From: an uncultured Eubacteriales bacterium
GTDB taxonomy: Bacteria; Bacillota; Clostridia; Peptostreptococcales; Anaerovoracaceae
Length of the DNA: 9,577 nt
Reading direction: 5' to 3'
Assembly (NCBI GenBank): GCA_902796875.1
Contig: CADBQT010000050.1
Span: forward strand, 1 to 9,577
Below are positions 6,401 through 9,577 of the stretch, piece by piece. Numbering within the stretch: the stretch's first letter is position 1; the number at the start of each line of letters is the position of its first letter. Under the pieces are notes generated by a model. That model ran no database searches, had not been told where the DNA came from, and was given only the letters and a program-made list of their open reading frames with translations. A program made the translations under genes and the position numbers.

Positions 6401-7007
6401 GATGGAAGCAGAGGCGCAGAAGGGGAAGGGCCCCCGGGCAAGGAAAGCCTCCCGTCCTGCCGTGCGCATCCCGGATCTGGTCATGTTCGGAGAAAAGGAG
6501 ACGGAGTTTACCGCCGCCCAGATCGGCACCATCATGCACGCGGTGATGGAGCGGATCGATTTCCCCAAGGCCGCAGAAGAAGGCCTGCCCTATCTGAAAG
6601 AGGCCGTAGAGGACCTGGTCCAAAAGGGGATACTGACACCGGAAGAGGAGCAGGAAGTGGTCCTGGAGGATATCCTGGCCTTCTTTGATCTGCCCCAGGG
6701 GCAGCGGGCTGCCCGGTCGTCCCGCCTTTGCAGAGAGAAGGAATTCATCCTGAAAAAAGAGATCGAGGGGGAGCCGGTCATCGTCCAGGGCGTCATCGAC
6801 TGCTGGTTCGAGGAAGAGGACGGGCTGGTCCTCATCGACTACAAGAACAGCTATATCCAGGGGGAGGATGACGAAGAGAGCATCGCCGACCGGTATAGAG
6901 AGCAGATCCGTCTCTACCGGGAAGCGCTGGAACTTGCCGAGGAAAGACCGGTGAAGGAATCCTGGCTCTACCTGTTCCAAAAGCGGGCGTTTCTGCCCAT
7001 GGATTGA
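3459..7007 (+). CDS. addA: ATP-dependent helicase/nuclease subunit A (AddA)
   Basis: AddA is the UvrD-like 3'-5' helicase plus RecB-family nuclease subunit of AddAB, which processes double-strand ends for recombination in Bacillota. The 1182-residue product is close to the usual 1200-1250. Helicase motifs run in order: Walker A SAAAGSGKTT (21-30), TFTNAAAAEM (54-63), ASIGTFHKF (103-111), Walker B IFIDEYQDSN (394-403), MVGDVKQSIYKFR (421-433), NTNFRSR (461-467), MTVHKSKGLEFP (785-796) and RILYVALTRPMEKL (859-872). The C-terminal nuclease has GTIMHAVME (His1027), GVIDCWFEEEDGLVLIDYKN (1111-1130, with Asp1114, Asp1127 and Lys1129) and YREQIRLY (1146-1153). Both activities look intact. An acidic low-complexity insert sits at residues 513-547. 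The gene overlaps folK by 4 bases. The partner gene addB, usually directly upstream, is not here, and no terminator follows before the hrcA promoter. Confidence 0.96.
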   Translation: MKWTAAQQDTIGTREKNILVSAAAGSGKTTVLIERIKQLILEDRVDVDRFLITTFTNAAAAEMKAKLETAIRKETERIEKEDPENGREDLDFLHRQMTLLSQASIGTFHKFAQGMIREFFHLTDLEPGAAIGDEARMALLLKESVDEVFETRFEEDGEEFRRFLRTYSSDRNDEGLKENILKIYKEMRSIPRYMEWAEDTTSKLGGEDPLKALKVEDFIFKKTEQALAEAKEAFAGAAEILNREETGSIYLKARQDAEKVAALAETAASLDMDELGEAVRELKYNSMRTTKAETEAFEQVREQVNALRDQGKDAINGVKKPFFSLPPEEWREILKSLAGDTGYFLSLVRDTEVAYRKKKRDLNLIDFDDVMHYCLEILGNDQAAEEYKNRFVYIFIDEYQDSNLLQEEIVDRIARGNNVFMVGDVKQSIYKFRLAEPEIFRDKYRRYRDEGDDRSMKIDLNTNFRSRKRIRDVVNRIFEGVMEGYDEDARLYGNDDPHPTDPVALHIIDPALTRGGEGDEDDAGKEGAEDAALEELEEEKQEELEDLTEAALVAEVIRRQLGTTVHDRDGNPRPLTYGDIAILSRGKNGVHQIERYLNNEGVPAYGETAGDYYETVEIQVFLNLLRVIDNREQDVPLISVMYSMFFDFTAEELARIRIFRREGSFARAVRDYAREGEDPRLREKILDMMDTIDRWREISRTVPLDEFMRMLIYDTGYYEYCSSLPVGRQRVSNLRLLMEKGADYEETGYLGLHGFLAYVEAMKRTDQKVSEASLSGEGEDVVRVMTVHKSKGLEFPLVILTGAGKKISSSVSGYPAIMHKAFAIALPQIDRDHHWERRTLLQQVIRECKKDEDLEEEIRILYVALTRPMEKLEIIGTASGWTGDMETQGKRSFLEMIYPVLREMEEEDPDAARVEVHEGRFRPDGEHEEEETGWWREHGEEDHSSEDLSEIIDRRLSFVYPHGNGGRIKPKYSVSELNHMEMEAEAQKGKGPRARKASRPAVRIPDLVMFGEKETEFTAAQIGTIMHAVMERIDFPKAAEEGLPYLKEAVEDLVQKGILTPEEEQEVVLEDILAFFDLPQGQRAARSSRLCREKEFILKKEIEGEPVIVQGVIDCWFEEEDGLVLIDYKNSYIQGEDDEESIADRYREQIRLYREALELAEERPVKESWLYLFQKRAFLPMD
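4995..5099 (+). other. Acidic low-complexity linker inside AddA with a 15-bp direct repeat
   Basis: AddA residues 513-547, between helicase motif NTNFRSR and the following helicase 2B region, are dominated by Glu and Asp (for example GEGDEDD and LEELEEEKQEELEDL). Within the DNA, GGAGGAACTGGAGGA occurs at 5057-5071 and again at 5081-5095, a 24-base period. Loss or gain of one unit would be in frame and remove or add 8 residues. The stretch is probably disordered or a charged coiled segment on the protein surface. Confidence 0.75.
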
Positions 7008-7026
7008 TCCCGGAAACTTTTGAAAA

Positions 7027-7052
7027 ACCTATTGACATCTGTTGTCATAGGT
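7027..7052. repeat. Imperfect 10-bp inverted repeat overlapping the hrcA -35 box
   Basis: The left arm ACCTATTGACA (7027-7037) pairs with the right arm TGTCATAGGT (7043-7052) across a 5-base spacer, with one unpaired T (7033). The left arm contains the TTGACA -35 box and the right arm ends at the -10 extension. It is separate from CIRCE and does not resemble the CtsR heptad repeat. As DNA it could be an operator. As RNA on the minus strand it would be followed by TTTTT, but no minus-strand gene lies there. Confidence 0.6.
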
Positions 7053-7060
7053 GGTACATT
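7032..7060 (+). promoter_or_regulatory. Sigma-A promoter of hrcA-grpE-dnaK
   Basis: A perfect TTGACA -35 (7032-7037) is followed at 17 bases by TACATT (7055-7060), a 4 of 6 match to TATAAT, preceded by the extension TGG (7052-7054). Transcription should begin near 7067, only a few bases before the CIRCE operator, which is the standard arrangement for HrcA-controlled heat-shock operons. Confidence 0.85.
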
Positions 7061-7070
7061 TAACTTGAGG

Positions 7071-7097
7071 TTAGCACTCGCACAATAAGAGTGCTAA
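7071..7097 (+). promoter_or_regulatory. CIRCE operator (HrcA binding site)
   Basis: The half-sites TTAGCACTC (7071-7079) and GAGTGCTAA (7089-7097) are exact inverted copies separated by the canonical 9 bases, a perfect match to the CIRCE consensus. HrcA, encoded directly downstream, binds this element to repress the operon at normal temperature. GroE chaperonin is known in related bacteria to help HrcA fold. The site begins about 4 bases after the predicted transcription start, so it also lies in the 5' leader. Confidence 0.98.
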
Positions 7098-7138
7098 CAA
7101 CAGACGGCCGAACCGGCTGACCGGACAGGAGGGCCATT

Positions 7139-8182
7139 ATGGATCTGAGCGAACGAAAATTAAAGATACTGCAGGCCATCATCGCCGACTTCGTCCGTAC
7201 GGCGGAGCCGGTGGGGTCCCGGACCATCTCCAGAAACTATGACCTGGGCATCAGCCCGGCCACCATCCGAAACGAGATGTCGGATCTGGAGGAGATGGGT
7301 TATCTGACTCACCCCCACACGTCTTCCGGACGGGTGCCCTCGGCGAAAGCCTACCGTCTCTATGTCAACGAGATCATGGAGAAGAAGGAACTGACCCAGG
7401 AAGAGAAGGACGCCATCGCCCAGCGGCTGTACGAGAACGTTTCCGAACTGGACAACCTGATCGAACGGGCCGCCCACGTGCTTTCGGAGATCACCAGCCT
7501 GACCGCCTTTGCCCTTTCTCCGGGCAAGGAGCAGGAGAAGCTGAAGTACATCAACCTGATCCCCGTGGACGAGCGGACGGTGGTGCTGATGATCGTGGCC
7601 GACAGCGGAGAGGTATCCAATACCACCGTGCGGCTGGACAAGCCGGCGTCGGAGGATACCCTGCGGGTCCTGGCCAAGAACATGACCTACAACTACAGCG
7701 GCAAGACCCTGAGCGAGGCCCTGAAGGTGGACATCATCAAATCCTTCCGGGAGGACGCGGAAGCCATGGCCATGTTCCAGAACAACATCGTGCCCGGCTT
7801 CATCCGGACCCTGGAGGACATGCTCAACGTCAACCTCTATATGGAGGGGTTGACCAACATCTTCTCCATCCCGGAGTACAGCGATATCGAAAAGGCCCGT
7901 CATTTCTTCGAGATGATGGACCGCAAGGAAGACATCCGCAGGAAGCTGATCGGTACCGATGACGGGATCATCGTCACCATCGGCGGAGAGAACCAGGAAG
8001 CCGAGTTCTGCGACTGCAGCATCGTGACCGCCACCTATCACGTGGATGGTCGGATGGTCGGCAAACTGGGGGTCATCGGACCCACCCGGATGAAATACGA
8101 CGAAGTGACATCGGTGGTTGAGTTCCTGACCGATAACATCAGCAAATCATTTATGATCACGGAAGGAGACGAAGATGAGTGA
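7139..8182 (+). CDS. hrcA: Heat-inducible transcription repressor HrcA
   Basis: HrcA is the CIRCE-binding repressor of class I heat-shock genes. The 347-residue product has the usual family length. Its N-terminal winged-helix domain (about residues 1-75) contains RTAEPVGSRTIS (20-31), GISPATIRNEMSDLEEMGYL (37-56) and the wing TSSGRVPSAKAYRLYV (61-76), all characteristic of HrcA. The central GAF-like and dimerisation region follows. The C terminus holds DCSIVTATY and the family hallmark LGVIGPTRMKYDEV. The start is fixed by AGGAGGG (7127-7133) 5 bases before the ATG. The gene is autoregulated through the adjacent perfect CIRCE. Its last 8 bases overlap the start of grpE, suggesting coupled translation. 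The protein ends in an acidic GDEDE tail. Neither lepA nor hemW, frequent upstream neighbours in Bacillota, is present; addA occupies that position. Confidence 0.98.
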   Translation: MDLSERKLKILQAIIADFVRTAEPVGSRTISRNYDLGISPATIRNEMSDLEEMGYLTHPHTSSGRVPSAKAYRLYVNEIMEKKELTQEEKDAIAQRLYENVSELDNLIERAAHVLSEITSLTAFALSPGKEQEKLKYINLIPVDERTVVLMIVADSGEVSNTTVRLDKPASEDTLRVLAKNMTYNYSGKTLSEALKVDIIKSFREDAEAMAMFQNNIVPGFIRTLEDMLNVNLYMEGLTNIFSIPEYSDIEKARHFFEMMDRKEDIRRKLIGTDDGIIVTIGGENQEAEFCDCSIVTATYHVDGRMVGKLGVIGPTRMKYDEVTSVVEFLTDNISKSFMITEGDEDE

Positions 8183-8804
8183 CAGACCGGTGGACATTCC
8201 CATCGAGGAGCCTTTGAAAGACGAGGAAGAGATCGTCCGGGACGAGGAAGCGGCTGCAGAAGATACCGCAGAAGAAACTGGGGCGGAAACCGCCGATGAG
8301 GCCAAGACTTCCGAAGGAGAAGAGGCCGAAGAGACCGGGGAAGCAAAGGCAGAGGAAGCCGAAGAAACAACAGCTTCGGAGGAGAGCGAATCCTCCGGCG
8401 AAGAGGGAGACGCCCGGTACCTCCGGCTCCTGGCCGAGTTTCAGAATTACAAGAAGCGGGTAGAGAAAGAAAAATCGGATCTCTATTCCTACGCCAACGA
8501 AAAGATCATGACCGAGCTTTTGGAGGTCCTGGACAACTTCGAACGGGCCCTTGAACAGCCGGCTGGCGATGGATTCAAGGAAGGAATGGAGCTGATTTTC
8601 AACCAGCTGACCAACTGCCTGAACAAGGCGGGGCTGGCTGAGATAGATGCGCTGGGCGAGGATTTCGATCCCAACGTCCACAACGCGGTAATGACAGAGG
8701 AAACCGAGGAATACGAGAGCGGCAAGGTTTCCGGAGTAATGCAGAAGGGATATACCCTGAACGGAAAAGTGATCCGTCCAACCATGGTCAAAGTGGTGAA
8801 CTGA
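8175..8804 (+). CDS. grpE: Nucleotide exchange factor GrpE
   Basis: GrpE is the homodimeric cochaperone that releases ADP from DnaK and acts as a thermosensor. The 209-residue product has three parts. Residues 1-78 are a Glu/Ala/Thr-rich, probably disordered tail. Residues 79-150 form the long dimerisation helix and four-helix region, with the conserved block RYLRLLAEFQNYKKRVEKEK (81-100) and LLEVLDNFERAL (115-126). Residues about 155-209 form the beta-domain that contacts the DnaK ATPase domain, with FDPNVHNAVM (164-173) and the typical ending KGYTLNGKVIRPTMVKV (191-207). The ATG at 8175 has AAGGAGA (8163-8169) 5 bases upstream, inside hrcA, and overlaps the hrcA stop by 8 bases. DnaK follows after a 51-base gap. 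Confidence 0.98.
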   Translation: MSDRPVDIPIEEPLKDEEEIVRDEEAAAEDTAEETGAETADEAKTSEGEEAEETGEAKAEEAEETTASEESESSGEEGDARYLRLLAEFQNYKKRVEKEKSDLYSYANEKIMTELLEVLDNFERALEQPAGDGFKEGMELIFNQLTNCLNKAGLAEIDALGEDFDPNVHNAVMTEETEEYESGKVSGVMQKGYTLNGKVIRPTMVKVVN

Positions 8805-8825
8805 TCCGTTGAGCCAGGCCGCTGA

Positions 8826-9577
<752 letters not shown>

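Noticed and set aside
7107..7124. Small hairpins (GCCG-AAC-CGGC or CCGG-CTGA-CCGG) in the hrcA leader as a riboswitch or thermometer
   Set aside because: Stems are only 4 bp, do not pair with the AGGAGGG site, and CIRCE already explains the regulation.
7160..8041. Minus-strand open frame of 293 codons opposite hrcA
   Set aside because: It is a shadow of hrcA, whose motifs and operator are unambiguous.

Overview
The window reads as chromosomal housekeeping DNA from a fairly GC-rich, low-insertion Bacillota (Clostridia-like) bacterium. The evidence for this is an AddA-type recombination nuclease rather than RecBCD, an hrcA-grpE-dnaK heat-shock operon behind a perfect CIRCE operator, strong GGAGG ribosome binding sites, and a DnaK ATPase domain that lacks the extra loop of roughly 24 residues seen in Gram-negative DnaK. 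I could not assign genus or species. I see no mobile element, tRNA, rRNA or CRISPR array, and no gene-free stretch longer than about 130 bases.

Layout. Positions 1-157 hold the 3' end of a left-handed beta-helix acyltransferase, probably serine O-acetyltransferase, with a cysteine-bearing tail. It converges on gpmI (267-1793, minus strand) across a bidirectional terminator at 207-240. A 95-base divergent region (1794-1888) separates gpmI from a rightward, tightly packed cluster. That cluster is a 78-residue protein of unknown function, then folP, folK and addA (1889-7007), with junctions of -1, +3 and -4 bases, which implies one translationally coupled transcript. A 131-base regulatory region (7008-7138) carries a sigma-A promoter, a 10-bp inverted repeat over its -35 box and a CIRCE operator. 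It drives hrcA, grpE and dnaK, the last running off the right edge.

How the genes work together. FolP and FolK catalyse consecutive steps of folate synthesis: FolK makes the pterin pyrophosphate that FolP joins to p-aminobenzoate. The usual companion folB is not between them. AddA is the helicase-nuclease subunit that normally pairs with AddB, but addB is not next to it. HrcA represses its own operon through CIRCE, and GrpE is the nucleotide exchange factor for DnaK.

I found no convincing undescribed system. The points most worth a second look are the inverted repeat over the hrcA -35 box, the uncharacterised 78-residue leader gene coupled to folP, addA without addB inside a folate operon, the mutually overlapping divergent promoters at 1800-1893, and the CxxC-x5-C tail on the acetyltransferase.
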